A DNA stretch of 33,558 nt from Candidatus Bathyarchaeota archaeon (GCA_026014705.1 JAOZHU010000013.1:1-33558); one strand, 5' to 3'; shown: positions 1 through 9,105, numbered from the stretch's first letter. Notes: generated from the sequence alone by a model not told the origin. A program made the numbers and translations.

Positions 1-504
1 GCTGTTGGACTTGCCAGACCCGAAGTCACCCACTACAGACGCAAACTGTCATCGAATTATAGCCCGTCAGAAAACGCCAAAACGCTTTTGCTTGTGCCGC
101 AAACCCGCACTAAACCTTTTCACAAAGCGCAGGAATACAAGAAAATAAGCAAAACCGTCGCTGCTGATGGGCATGTTTGCTTTTACGCTGCGCCCTTCGG
201 AGTGATTCCGCTGGAGCTGGATGAAATCTACCCGCTTTCGCAACATGAAACAGCGCTTCCGCTGGACAAAGAAACAGTAGATTACGTCGCGAACCAAGTA
301 GTAGAGTACATCCAACGTGCACGCTACGCTGCTGTCGTTTTGCTTCATGACCCACAGCAATGGGGCAACAGCATCAAAAAAGCTTGTAGCAGAATTTGCC
401 TGAAAAAAGGAATACGCTTTGAACACGTAAACATTAAAGCGGAAAGCACCAAAAACATTTTAACTCGCCTAGAGCTGATTCTGAAGCAAAACCCGAGCGA
501 ATAA
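1..504 (+). CDS. Archaeosine synthase-type (ArcS/DUF5591) protein, C-terminal part, 5' truncated
   Basis: The frame is open from base 1 to the TAA at 502-504, so only the C-terminal 167 residues are present and the start lies outside the window. The visible part has LLLVPQTRTKPF followed by FGVIPLELDEIYPLSQHE. This is the layout of the C-terminal domain (DUF5591 type) of archaeal tRNA-guanine transglycosylase relatives and ArcS, which carries a conserved xPLELxxxYP segment. ArcS acts on preQ0-modified G15 in the D-loop of archaeal tRNA during archaeosine formation. The missing N-terminus would show whether this is full-length ArcS, a TGT fusion or a shorter paralogue. It is the first visible gene of a tight plus-strand operon; the next gene starts 2 nt after its stop. 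Confidence 0.7.
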   Translation, partial: AVGLARPEVTHYRRKLSSNYSPSENAKTLLLVPQTRTKPFHKAQEYKKISKTVAADGHVCFYAAPFGVIPLELDEIYPLSQHETALPLDKETVDYVANQVVEYIQRARYAAVVLLHDPQQWGNSIKKACSRICLKKGIRFEHVNIKAESTKNILTRLELILKQNPSE

Positions 505-506
505 CC

Positions 507-1112
507 TTGATTCGAGCCGACCTGCATTTACACACAACGTATTCTTCTGATTCTTCGATAACACCTAAAACACTTGTAGAGCAGCTTGTTGCCCATGACT
601 TCATCAAAGTCGCAGCCGTAACCGACCACGATACCACATGCGGAATCAGCGTAACACGGCAGCTAGCCGCAGCTTACCCTGACATCCTGATTATCCCAGG
701 CGTGGAGATAAGCACGCCAAACGGTGACATCGTAGTTTTAGGCGCTGAGGAAACGCCCCCTCAGCCCTGGACAGTGCAAAACGTGGTGGATTTCGCCAGA
801 GACCACGACTATGTCTCCGTAGTTGCGCATCCTTACAGGGAATACGGCATGGGCGACTTGGCGCGGAACTACAAGTTTGACGCTGTCGAAGTCTTCAACG
901 GCGCGTCAACGCCTACAGCCAACAAGCTTGCGCACGACTTAGCCAAGTTGATGGGTTTGCCCGGTGTCGCAGGCAGCGACGCGCATCAACCTGCTGAGTT
1001 ATGCACGGTTTACACGGAAATTCAAGCGTCTTTGGATGTTGATGAAATTCTGAAAGCTGTGAAAAAAGGCTTGGTCACGGTGCCGCAGCCGAGAAAGTCA
1101 ATACGTTTTTAA
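507..1112 (+). CDS. PHP-domain metal-dependent phosphoesterase
   Basis: The 201-residue protein shows the full PHP signature: DLHLHTTYSSDS at the N-terminus, AAVTDHDTT near residue 40, IPGVEIST near 68, VVAHPYREYG near 110 and GVAGSDAHQP near 155. These His and Asp residues bind the metals of the PHP phosphoesterase barrel. The length suits the stand-alone PHP_C-type archaeal family (PHP-associated C-terminus) rather than a polymerase domain. The substrate cannot be read from sequence; relatives hydrolyse nucleotide or sugar phosphates. The start is TTG at 507, 2 nt after the upstream stop and immediately before the first metal motif, so there is little room for another start. Operon position implies coexpression with the tRNA-modification and RNase genes. 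Confidence 0.9.
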   Translation: MIRADLHLHTTYSSDSSITPKTLVEQLVAHDFIKVAAVTDHDTTCGISVTRQLAAAYPDILIIPGVEISTPNGDIVVLGAEETPPQPWTVQNVVDFARDHDYVSVVAHPYREYGMGDLARNYKFDAVEVFNGASTPTANKLAHDLAKLMGLPGVAGSDAHQPAELCTVYTEIQASLDVDEILKAVKKGLVTVPQPRKSIRF

Positions 1113-1166
1113 AAGAGCACAAGGCATGATTATTGATTGAATTTCAAACAAAAGGACTGGTCGTAG

Positions 1167-2423
1167 TTGCACATTAGGTTTTTGGGGGGAGCCCGCGAAG
1201 TCGGCAGAATAGGAATAGCCGTCAAATCTGAAAAAAGTCAGGTTCTGCTGGACTACGGCGTAATGCTCGACCGTGAACCAGGCTTCCCAATGCATGTGCC
1301 GCCGAAAGAAGTAGACGCGTTAATCTTAACTCACAGTCACTTAGACCATTCAGGCGCACTGCCCATTTTCTACATAGACCAGAAACGCCTCTTATACACA
1401 AACAAGCTTAATTTGGAATTAACGCAGCTGCTAATCCAAGACTTCATCCACCTCTCCAGCTACTACCTGCCCTTCGAGTACTTAGAACTAAAGACCATGA
1501 TGAAAAGCAATAAACACTTGGACTATGGAGTCAAAGAAAAAGTAGGCGACATGCAAATCCAGCTGCTCAACGCAGGGCACACACCGGGAAGCGCCCATGC
1601 ATTAATCGAAACTGAAGGAAAAAGACTGCTATACACAGGAGACTTCAACACTGCAGACAGCAAACTCTTGGCAGGCGCAACCATGAACTACGGGGATTTA
1701 GACGCGGTAATAATGGAAAGCACATACGCAAACGAAGACCACACAGAACGCGGCGAACTTGAAAAACGCTTTGTGGAAGCCGTCACCGAAGTAGTAGAAG
1801 ACGGCGGCAGTGTTCTTGTACCCGCCTTCGGCGTTGGACGTGCCCAAGAAATCATCTCAGTGCTAGCGGCATACCACTTCGAGTACCCAGTCGTTTTAGA
1901 CGGCATGGCTCGTGAAGTAAGCAGAATAATGATGAATTACAAAGAGTTCCTTAGAGACCCCCGATTGTTTGTTGACGCGGTGCACGCAACCGAATGGATT
2001 GACGGCTGGCGAGACCGCCGCAAAGCGCTCAAAGAACCCAGCGTCATCGTTTCACCCGCAGGAATGCTGAAAGGCGGACCAGCAGCCTTTTACGCCTCGA
2101 AGCTTGGAAAAAAAGCCTCAAACGCCATTTTCCTCGTAAGCTACCAGATTCCAGGCACACCTGGAAAAGAACTGCTGGAAAAAGGAATCTGCACGATTGA
2201 CGGAAAAGTACGCAAAGTCAAAGCACGCGTTGAACACTTCGACTTCTCTTCCCACTGCGGAGCAAGCCAGCTCAAAGAGGCTTTGCAGAAACTGGGCGGA
2301 AAACCCAAAGTTTTCGTTGTACATGGAGCAGAAGGTAACTGTGAACTTTTTGCGAACTGGGCTCGCTCCGAGCTTGGTTTAGAAGCTGTTGCCCCGCGGA
2401 CTGGAGACACATTTGAGGTCTAA
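1167..2423 (+). CDS. Beta-CASP metallo-beta-lactamase ribonuclease (aCPSF2-like)
   Basis: The 418-residue protein has the MBL motifs HSHLDH (residues 56-61), a GHTPGSAH segment and YTGDFN. The beta-CASP part includes MESTYANEDH, VSPAGMLKGGP and a C-terminal VVHGAEGNCE. This is a zinc-dependent endo- or exoribonuclease of the CPSF73/RNase J superfamily acting in RNA processing or decay. It lacks the N-terminal KH domains of aCPSF1, so aCPSF2 is the better match. The chosen start is TTG at 1167, with AAAGGA (1151-1156) as a weak upstream ribosome-binding site. The protein then begins MHIRFLGGAREVGR, the normal first strand of the fold. The next gene begins 2 nt downstream. Confidence 0.9.
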   Translation: MHIRFLGGAREVGRIGIAVKSEKSQVLLDYGVMLDREPGFPMHVPPKEVDALILTHSHLDHSGALPIFYIDQKRLLYTNKLNLELTQLLIQDFIHLSSYYLPFEYLELKTMMKSNKHLDYGVKEKVGDMQIQLLNAGHTPGSAHALIETEGKRLLYTGDFNTADSKLLAGATMNYGDLDAVIMESTYANEDHTERGELEKRFVEAVTEVVEDGGSVLVPAFGVGRAQEIISVLAAYHFEYPVVLDGMAREVSRIMMNYKEFLRDPRLFVDAVHATEWIDGWRDRRKALKEPSVIVSPAGMLKGGPAAFYASKLGKKASNAIFLVSYQIPGTPGKELLEKGICTIDGKVRKVKARVEHFDFSSHCGASQLKEALQKLGGKPKVFVVHGAEGNCELFANWARSELGLEAVAPRTGDTFEV

Positions 2424-2425
2424 CT

Positions 2426-2983
2426 GTGACTGCAAAAATAGGACTTTTAGCCATCGGCCAGGCAGACGCTACTGTACTGCTTGAGCTCAAGGACGGTCTA
2501 GCAACTGTTTTCCCAGATACAACCTTTGCAGTGATTGATGCAGGTTTACCTATGCCTAGGAGAGCCCTCGACAAAAACCGCGGGCAACACCGGTCTGACA
2601 TTATATTAAGCGAAGTTCAAGCATATGCAGTTAAGCGGAAAAACTTGCGTAGCGTTTTAGGCGTTGTAGACGCAGACATTTTTGTTTCCGAATTGAACTT
2701 CGTATTTGGCGAGGCGGCGTGCCCTGGCAAGGCAGCAGTGATTTCTACAAGTCGGTTAAAACCCGAATTCTACGGTGAACCCCCCAACAATGAACTTTTT
2801 GCGGAGCGCGTCCTAAAAGAAGCCGTCCACGAACTGGGACACACATTAGGCTTGAAGCACTGTACACGCTCTTCTTGTGTCATGCATTTCTCCAACTCAA
2901 TTTTTGACACCGACAGAAAACAAAGCGCGTTCTGCGATGAGTGCTACTTGAAAGTTGCACTAAGTGTTAACAACTTGCGGTGA
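2426..2983 (+). CDS. amzA: Archaemetzincin family zinc metalloprotease
   Basis: The 185-residue protein carries the archaemetzincin signature HELGHTLGLKHC (residues 135-146), then C151, M153 (the Met-turn) and the pair C170 and C173. In the family the three His residues bind the catalytic zinc, Glu136 is the general base, and four Cys residues hold a second zinc. All are present. Length matches the family. The start is GTG at 2426, 2 nt after the RNase stop, giving MTAKIGLLAIGQ. The biological substrate of archaeal archaemetzincins is unknown. Placement directly before an intramembrane protease puts two unrelated peptidases in one operon. Confidence 0.93.
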   Translation: MTAKIGLLAIGQADATVLLELKDGLATVFPDTTFAVIDAGLPMPRRALDKNRGQHRSDIILSEVQAYAVKRKNLRSVLGVVDADIFVSELNFVFGEAACPGKAAVISTSRLKPEFYGEPPNNELFAERVLKEAVHELGHTLGLKHCTRSSCVMHFSNSIFDTDRKQSAFCDECYLKVALSVNNLR

Positions 2984-2989
2984 AAGCAT

Positions 2990-3808
2990 TTGACTGAGAA
3001 ATTTGATGCCCAAATCGTGTATCTACTTCCTGTCTTGGCAAGCCTGCTGTTCGGATTAGGCTGCGCCTACTTATTGTTAGTGCAGCCAGCGCCACTTGTT
3101 CCTGTCACGCCCTTCCCTGACGAAACAACTTCTGGCCCTTTGGGTAACGCGCTGTATTTTGTCTTGATTGTGGCTGTCGGCGCCGCTGTGCTGTATTTGC
3201 TTGTTAAATGGAAGAGCCGAAAATTAATCATCATACTCATAGCATCTGCCCTGACAGCAGCTTCAATGTTGCTATCAGTATTCTATTTCTCTGTGCTGTT
3301 TGCCTCTGTTCCGAACGCGGCGATCATAGTAGCTGCGCTATCCATAGCTGTGACCCTGCTGGTTGACCTCGCAATTTTCCGTTTTGGCAGCAACATTCGC
3401 AACACCATAGTAGTATGCCTAGGCGGCGCACTCGGCGTGTTCTTCGGCGTGTCTATCCCACTAGTGAGTGGACTCTTGATTTTGTGTTTCTTGGCAGTCT
3501 ACGATATATTCGCCGTCTACAAGGGTCCAGTGGGCAAAATAGCACATGCGGGACTTGAGCAGCTTAAAGGGTTAAGTTTTTCCTTCAAGGACATCCAGAT
3601 GGGTCTCGGAGACTTAGTATTTTACTCAATGCTTAGCGCCAGCATGCTCTTCAATTTTGGCATGCTCGCTTACGCCGCATCGTTTGCGGGCATCTTGGCA
3701 GGCGTGTTCTTGACTTTCGTGATGCTGGAGAAGAAAGGAATTTTCCCAGGTTTGCCCTTTCCAGTGTTCTTAGGTTTAGCAGGCGGACTCCTCGCCTCGC
3801 TCATATAG
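2990..3808 (+). CDS. Presenilin/signal-peptide-peptidase-like A22 intramembrane aspartyl protease
   Basis: The 272-residue protein is hydrophobic throughout, with about nine predicted membrane segments. The catalytic pair is visible: YD at residues 171-172 (LAVYDIFAVYKGP) and GLGD at 205-208. A late PGLPFPVF segment (about 253-260) occupies the place of the PAL motif of presenilin homologues. It should cleave membrane-spanning peptides within the bilayer. The start is TTG at 2990, 6 nt after the archaemetzincin stop. The gene ends with TAG; the same frame meets TGA 14 codons later, so leakage would add only a short tail. It is the last gene of the operon and faces the flavoprotein genes. Confidence 0.92.
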   Translation: MTEKFDAQIVYLLPVLASLLFGLGCAYLLLVQPAPLVPVTPFPDETTSGPLGNALYFVLIVAVGAAVLYLLVKWKSRKLIIILIASALTAASMLLSVFYFSVLFASVPNAAIIVAALSIAVTLLVDLAIFRFGSNIRNTIVVCLGGALGVFFGVSIPLVSGLLILCFLAVYDIFAVYKGPVGKIAHAGLEQLKGLSFSFKDIQMGLGDLVFYSMLSASMLFNFGMLAYAASFAGILAGVFLTFVMLEKKGIFPGLPFPVFLGLAGGLLASLI

Positions 3809-3822
3809 CCCCTTATAGGGCA
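3808..3822. terminator. Short inverted repeat between convergent genes
   Basis: CCCT at 3810-3813 and AGGG at 3817-3820 form a four-pair stem around TAT, overlapping the end of the presenilin-like gene. It lies between two convergent genes and could help end transcription from either side. There is no clear T-run, so support is weak. Confidence 0.2.
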
Positions 3823-3871
3823 TGTGGCAGCAGAGGCGACTATAGCGTGAGAAGTTTTCCGCGATGAGCAT

Positions 3872-4459
3872 TCAGATGTTTTGTTGGAACCATTTTTTGA
3901 AGACGGGGCTGATTGTTGCTGGTCCTTCAAGCACGAAAACGTCTTCCATGTGTCTGAGTTTGTTGACTTGTTCCACTTCTTCCTTTCTGACGCGGAGTTT
4001 CATTTCTTTCCCGTTTGGCAGTTTCGTGGACACTACACCTATGGCGTAATCGGTGGGTGCGATGTAAACGGGCACGAAGGCTTTGAGGCTCATTATTGCG
4101 GCGTTGGTGAGCATGGTGTCGCCGATGCCGTTGGCGATTTTTGCCACGGTGTTTGATGTGGCTGGGGCAATGAGTAGGAATTCGTATTTGCGCATTTGCA
4201 TCCATGCGGCGAGGAACGGCGCGTTGGCGTTAATTTCAGCGGTGACTTTCGGGAAGTTCTGTCGTAGCTCGCTTTCGAGCTTGTAGAATTTCAGCACTGT
4301 TTCGGCGGCTTTGGACACGAAAACCTGTATTTCTACCTTGTTTGCATATTCGTTTTTCATTTTTTTCATGGTTTCGATGTACTCGGCGATTTTGTCGCCT
4401 GCGCCTGTGATTCCCCACGCAACTTTTCTCTTCGCGGTTTCCGTTTTTTCTGCTGTCAC
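3872..4459 (-). CDS. afpA: Archaeoflavoprotein (AfpA-type), FMN-binding
   Basis: The 195-residue protein begins with a basic stretch, then VAWGITGAGDKI, the first strand-loop-helix of the flavoprotein (PF02441-like) fold. LLIAPATSNTVAKIANGIGD follows at about residues 95-114, the FMN-contacting loop of this family. AfpA relatives in Archaeoglobus are FMN proteins linked to ferredoxin and to iron-sulfur flavoproteins. Related proteins act as dihydromethanopterin reductases, so that remains an alternative. The start is GTG at 4459. The gene lies 17 nt downstream of an iron-sulfur flavoprotein gene on the same strand, as expected for electron-transfer partners. It is convergent with the protease operon. 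Confidence 0.8.
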   Translation of the reverse strand: MTAEKTETAKRKVAWGITGAGDKIAEYIETMKKMKNEYANKVEIQVFVSKAAETVLKFYKLESELRQNFPKVTAEINANAPFLAAWMQMRKYEFLLIAPATSNTVAKIANGIGDTMLTNAAIMSLKAFVPVYIAPTDYAIGVVSTKLPNGKEMKLRVRKEEVEQVNKLRHMEDVFVLEGPATISPVFKKWFQQNI

Positions 4460-4476
4460 GGTTAGTTTTTCTCCTT

Positions 4477-5067
4477 TTATTTTTCGCGTTCTTTTGTGAG
4501 TTGGGCGAATTTCTTCACCGTTTTCTTTAGGCTTCTGAAGCCTTCTTCGTCCTGTTTTACGCCTTCCAGCGTGTCTTTGCTCCAGAAAGTGGCGCCCAAG
4601 TTTGCGCCGAAGAATCCGCCGCTGACGGGGATTATTCCGTTGAGGATGAAGAAGGTGTGGATCTGCATGAGTGCGAGTTCTTGGCCGCCTGCTCTGTCGC
4701 CGCCTACGGCTATGCCCATGCCTGTTTTTCCTTTAAAGACGCCTGTGTCTGCGGCGACTAGTGCTCGGCACCTGTCCATTATGGCTTTGGTTTGGGCGCT
4801 TACGCCTCCGTTGTACACGGGTGACGCTATGACTATGCCTTTTGCTTTGGTTAGCAGCACGTATAGTTCTTGCATGTCGTCTTGGATGACGCAGGCTTTG
4901 TTTTCGAGGCAGTAGTCGCAGTGGGTGCAGTAGCCGATGTCTTTTCCGCGGGTTGTCCAGAACCGTGTTTTGATGTCTTGCTCTTCCAGCATTCGCAAAG
5001 CTTCCTTCAACACGTGTTCGGTTGCTTGTTGCCGTGGACTGCCGCATATACCGAGTATCATAAGCAT
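4477..5067 (-). CDS. Iron-sulfur flavoprotein / NAD(P)H:FMN reductase family
   Basis: The 196-residue flavodoxin-fold protein starts MILGICGSPRQQ, the phosphate-binding loop of the NADPH-dependent FMN reductase family. It has ASPVYNGGVSAQTKAIMDR in the middle. Between these, Cys 47, 50, 53 and 59 form C-x2-C-x2-C-x5-C, the compact cluster motif of iron-sulfur flavoproteins (Isf) that ligates a 4Fe-4S cluster next to FMN. Family members reduce oxygen, peroxide or other acceptors using ferredoxin electrons. The ATG at 5067 gives MLMILG; a second ATG two codons later is also possible. It is the first gene of the pair with the AfpA-like gene and its promoter must lie in the region shared with the rRNA promoter. 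Confidence 0.85.
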   Translation of the reverse strand: MLMILGICGSPRQQATEHVLKEALRMLEEQDIKTRFWTTRGKDIGYCTHCDYCLENKACVIQDDMQELYVLLTKAKGIVIASPVYNGGVSAQTKAIMDRCRALVAADTGVFKGKTGMGIAVGGDRAGGQELALMQIHTFFILNGIIPVSGGFFGANLGATFWSKDTLEGVKQDEEGFRSLKKTVKKFAQLTKEREK

Positions 5068-5564
5068 TCATCAGTGAATCAATAACGCTGTTGCGCATTA
5101 AAGTTTTCTCAAGGTTGGCGCTGGAAGCCCGTTTATTCGGCGTTAGCTGGTGGGTGATTGCGGAGAATTGCGGGGGGAGGTGTTGTCGCCAGTTAGCCTT
5201 TAGAGTTTTAGGCGGTGGGTTTTTCGGTTGGGCTGCGGGTGAATGTGGAAACTGCTTTTTTGGTGCTTAAGCAAACGTTTATCTCGGGCTTAGACGTAAT
5301 GTTTATATTGACTGAAATCGCATCTGATTAAACTCAGCTACGATAGCTGCCCCGCAATATCATATATGGCGGCGGCTCAACCCCAACCGGAACGGCGAAT
5401 TCGCCTTGCAGGGATGCGGGTGTTGGCCTCCAATTGCGGGGACATGTATGTGGACCTGATTAATTGCTCGTTAGGTCTGAATTGGGCTTTGACGTTTATG
5501 TGGTTGAAACTCCCTCCAAATCCAGAAAGAACGATTTGCGAGAAGTACCATTAGTGAATAAACA

Positions 5565-7145
<1,581 letters not shown>

Positions 7146-7427
7146 AACGTCAAAGCCCAAAAACACATGCAAATAGCCATTTTAGCAACCTATTGAAAAA
7201 TAAATGGAGCGGTAGGGTTGTTTTGCGCCTAAATGAAGCATCGGCTATGAGTGCACATAATTGAGTTACATGTAAAACCTGTATTGATATTCTATTTTGT
7301 CCTGTTGCGGTATGGAACCCAAGATTTTTCCAACTTTTTCTGCAAATCTCAGTGTTATTGGCATGTAGGAATTGTAACGAGCTGTATTCCAGTCCAGCCG
7401 CGACTTCAGGGAGAAGTTCACGCTACG

Positions 7428-7778
7428 ATGAACCTTCTAGACACAGGCATCGTCATCGAAATGCTTAAAGAAAAAGAGCAACGCCAAGGCATAATCTCCA
7501 TCATAACCCTCGCCGAGATTCTACGAGGCATCAACACGCAGAAGCGACCTGCAATTAGACGGCTGTTGGAAGAAAGCTTCGCCGTCATAAACTTAGACAC
7601 CACAGCAGTCGAAAAGTACTGTGACCTCTACAGCAACCTCAAAAAACAAGGCACACTCCTACCCGACGCAGACCTATTCATCGCCGCAGCCGCCATAAAA
7701 CACGACTTAACATTGGAAACAACCGACGAACGCTTCCAAAGACTAAAAACCAGACGGCTTAAAACTCAAATAATCTAA
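7428..7778 (+). CDS. PIN-domain VapC-type ribonuclease toxin, apparently orphan
   Basis: Starting at the ATG at 7428 the product is 116 residues and begins MNLLDTGIVIEML, the normal start of a PIN domain with its first acidic residue at Asp5. The other expected acidic sites are visible: TLAEILRG near residue 30, and LLPDADLFIAAAA near 85. PIN toxins are Mg2+-dependent RNases. The frame is open upstream to 7251, but that extension (MHIIELHVKP onward) is not antitoxin-like and would displace the PIN start. No AbrB, RHH or Phd-like gene precedes it. It could be solitary, or regulated in trans by an antitoxin elsewhere. Its codons are A/C-rich like those of the next genes. Confidence 0.8.
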   Translation: MNLLDTGIVIEMLKEKEQRQGIISIITLAEILRGINTQKRPAIRRLLEESFAVINLDTTAVEKYCDLYSNLKKQGTLLPDADLFIAAAAIKHDLTLETTDERFQRLKTRRLKTQII

Positions 7779-7800
7779 AAAACCAGCGGAAACCAAAAAA

Positions 7801-7852
7801 ACAGTTCTATGCAGGTGCTTTATAAAAGGGGGTATAGTTTTTCCCGAGCGCT
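7801..7852 (+). repeat. 53-nt promoter-like direct repeat, copy 1
   Basis: This sequence is about 85% identical to 9751-9803 on the same strand. Both contain CTATGCAGGTGCTTTATA, then AAGGGGG, TATAG, a T-run and AGCGCT. The TTTATAAAA inside looks like an archaeal TATA box, which would place a transcript start near 7846. The copies flank the MNT/HEPN and winged-helix/RelE genes. Confidence 0.7.
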
Positions 7853-7854
7853 AG

Positions 7855-7888
7855 AGCACACGCGCTGAAATAAGGGTGTGCTGTTTTT
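7855..7888 (+). terminator. Hairpin followed by T5, in the leader of the MNT gene
   Basis: AGCACAC (7855-7861) pairs perfectly with GTGTGCT (7876-7882), and a T5 run follows at 7884-7888. If transcription starts at the repeat's TATA box near 7846, the hairpin would end a transcript of only about 45 nt. It could act as a terminator, an attenuator or a small RNA end. Confidence 0.35.
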
Positions 7889-7921
7889 GCGTAAGCCTTA
7901 ATAGTAACTGGAAGAATTTTA

Positions 7922-7933
7922 TTCCATATGGAA
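7922..7933. promoter_or_regulatory. Palindrome over the start codon of the MNT gene
   Basis: TTCCATATGGAA is a perfect 12-bp palindrome covering the ATG at 7928. TTAATAG at 7898-7904 could be a TATA box for a leaderless transcript, so the palindrome sits near the start site. It may be an operator for the HTH domain encoded by the gene itself. Confidence 0.3.
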
Positions 7934-8536
7934 GAAAAAACTGCCAATAGTTTCAGGATACTCGCCCTGTACCGAACAGACTACGCTGCAAGCCTGCACG
8001 CTAGAGCCATGGCGAAACTCCTAAACACAAGCCACATGACCCTGTTACCGCACCTGAAAAAACTCGAACAACACAAAATACTCCAATCCAAAAAAGAAGG
8101 CAGAAACAAACAATACACACTCAACAAAGACAACACCCTCACAAAACACCACCTCATAATAACCGAAGAACTCACCACAATAACATACCTACAAAAAAAC
8201 TTCCTCATAAAAAAACTCAACCAACACCTAACCAACACAGACACCACAAACCCGCTAATTCTCTTCGGAAGCTACGCAAAAGGCTATGCAACAGAAGAAA
8301 GCGACATAGACCTATTCATCATAGGCAAAACCACACCAAACCAACTGAGCCAAATAAAAAAATTCGAAACAACCTTCGGAAAAAAAATCAACATCAAAAC
8401 TGCCACCGCTGATAACTTCAACGCCGGCTTACGAACAGGCGATATTTTAATAAAGGAAATAGTCAGAAACCACATAATCCTCCAGAACGCAGATCCCTTT
8501 GTAACCACGCTATGGAGGTTTCACACTGAACGATGA
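7928..8536 (+). CDS. Winged-helix plus MNT nucleotidyltransferase (antitoxin of HEPN/MNT pair)
   Basis: The 202-residue protein has two parts. Residues 1-70 read as a winged helix (FRILALYRTDYAASLHARAMAKLL, then HLKKLEQHKILQSKKEGRNKQY). Residues 105-200 are a minimal nucleotidyltransferase with GSYAKGYATEESDIDLFI at 114-131, giving the GS motif and the metal-binding pair Asp126 and Asp128. MNT proteins paired with HEPN toxins act as antitoxins; in the SO_3165/SO_3166 system the MNT adds AMP to the toxin. The extra DNA-binding domain suggests self-regulation. The gene overlaps the HEPN gene by 11 nt, so the two are translationally coupled. Coding sequence is very A/C-rich. Confidence 0.85.
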   Translation: MEEKTANSFRILALYRTDYAASLHARAMAKLLNTSHMTLLPHLKKLEQHKILQSKKEGRNKQYTLNKDNTLTKHHLIITEELTTITYLQKNFLIKKLNQHLTNTDTTNPLILFGSYAKGYATEESDIDLFIIGKTTPNQLSQIKKFETTFGKKINIKTATADNFNAGLRTGDILIKEIVRNHIILQNADPFVTTLWRFHTER

Positions 8537-9041
8537 CGAAGCCATAACATGGTGCTTCAAACAAAAACGCGGCATACGCCTAATAGAACCAAACCCAAAC
8601 CTTGCAAAAGCTTATCTCCAAAAAGCAATAAGCGCACTAAACACCATGACTGCAGCACTGCAAATCAAAGAAACCGACTGGACAGCAACAACCGCATACT
8701 ACGCAAGATACTTCGCACTATACGCGCTGCTAATGAAAATAGGCGTCAAATCCGAAATCCACGACTGCACCATCAACATAGCAAAACTCCTCGCAAAAAA
8801 CAAAATCCTCAACCCACACCTAATCAACGACATCACAAAAGCCAAACAAACAAGAATCGACACCCAATACTACGTGACAAAAGAACTCACCCAAACAGAC
8901 AGCAAAAACAACACAGAAGCAGCACGCAAATTCGTACTACAACTCGAACAAGCAACAGAAAACATCACATCAGAACAAATCAACAACATACGAGCACAAC
9001 TTAACAAAGCGCGAGAAACAGCAGGTTCCTTATCTGTTTAG
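8526..9041 (+). CDS. HEPN-domain protein (toxin of HEPN/MNT pair), apparent CTG start
   Basis: From CTG at 8526 the product is 171 residues. Its N-terminus (LNDDEAITWCFKQKRG, then LIEPNPNLAKAYLQKA) matches the usual start of archaeal HEPN proteins. That conserved part lies upstream of the first ATG at 8646, and no ATG, GTG or TTG exists between the in-frame stop at 8502-8504 and 8646. GGAGGT at 8514-8519 is a strong ribosome-binding site six bases before the CTG. The usual HEPN R-x4-6-H is not clear. Instead RIDTQYY occurs at about 110-116, which keeps Arg and Tyr but has Gln near the His place. It may be an RNase toxin neutralised by the upstream MNT, or a non-catalytic HEPN partner. Confidence 0.8.
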   Translation: MNDDEAITWCFKQKRGIRLIEPNPNLAKAYLQKAISALNTMTAALQIKETDWTATTAYYARYFALYALLMKIGVKSEIHDCTINIAKLLAKNKILNPHLINDITKAKQTRIDTQYYVTKELTQTDSKNNTEAARKFVLQLEQATENITSEQINNIRAQLNKARETAGSLSV

Positions 9042-9055
9042 CAAAATGTTCCACT

Positions 9056-9077
9056 TATCATATAAGTTTATATGATA
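9056..9077. promoter_or_regulatory. Perfect 10-bp inverted repeat over the promoter of the winged-helix gene
   Basis: TATCATATAA (9056-9065) and TTATATGATA (9068-9077) are perfect inverse complements separated by GT. The repeat contains TATA-box sequence about 30 nt upstream of the ATG at 9106. Bound protein would block the promoter, so it is a likely operator, perhaps for the downstream winged-helix protein. Confidence 0.6.
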
Positions 9078-9105
9078 GTTTTGGGTAATCACTACGGCGA
9101 AGCTT

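Noticed and set aside
7251-7427. N-terminal extension of the orphan PIN toxin or a hidden antitoxin
   Set aside because: The extension resembles no antitoxin and the PIN domain starts exactly at the ATG at 7428.
8549-9004. 151-codon plus-strand open frame starting at 8549
   Set aside because: It is rich in Arg, Asn, His and Gln and overlaps the HEPN gene in another frame. The A/C-rich DNA produces such frames; the HEPN frame has the recognisable protein.
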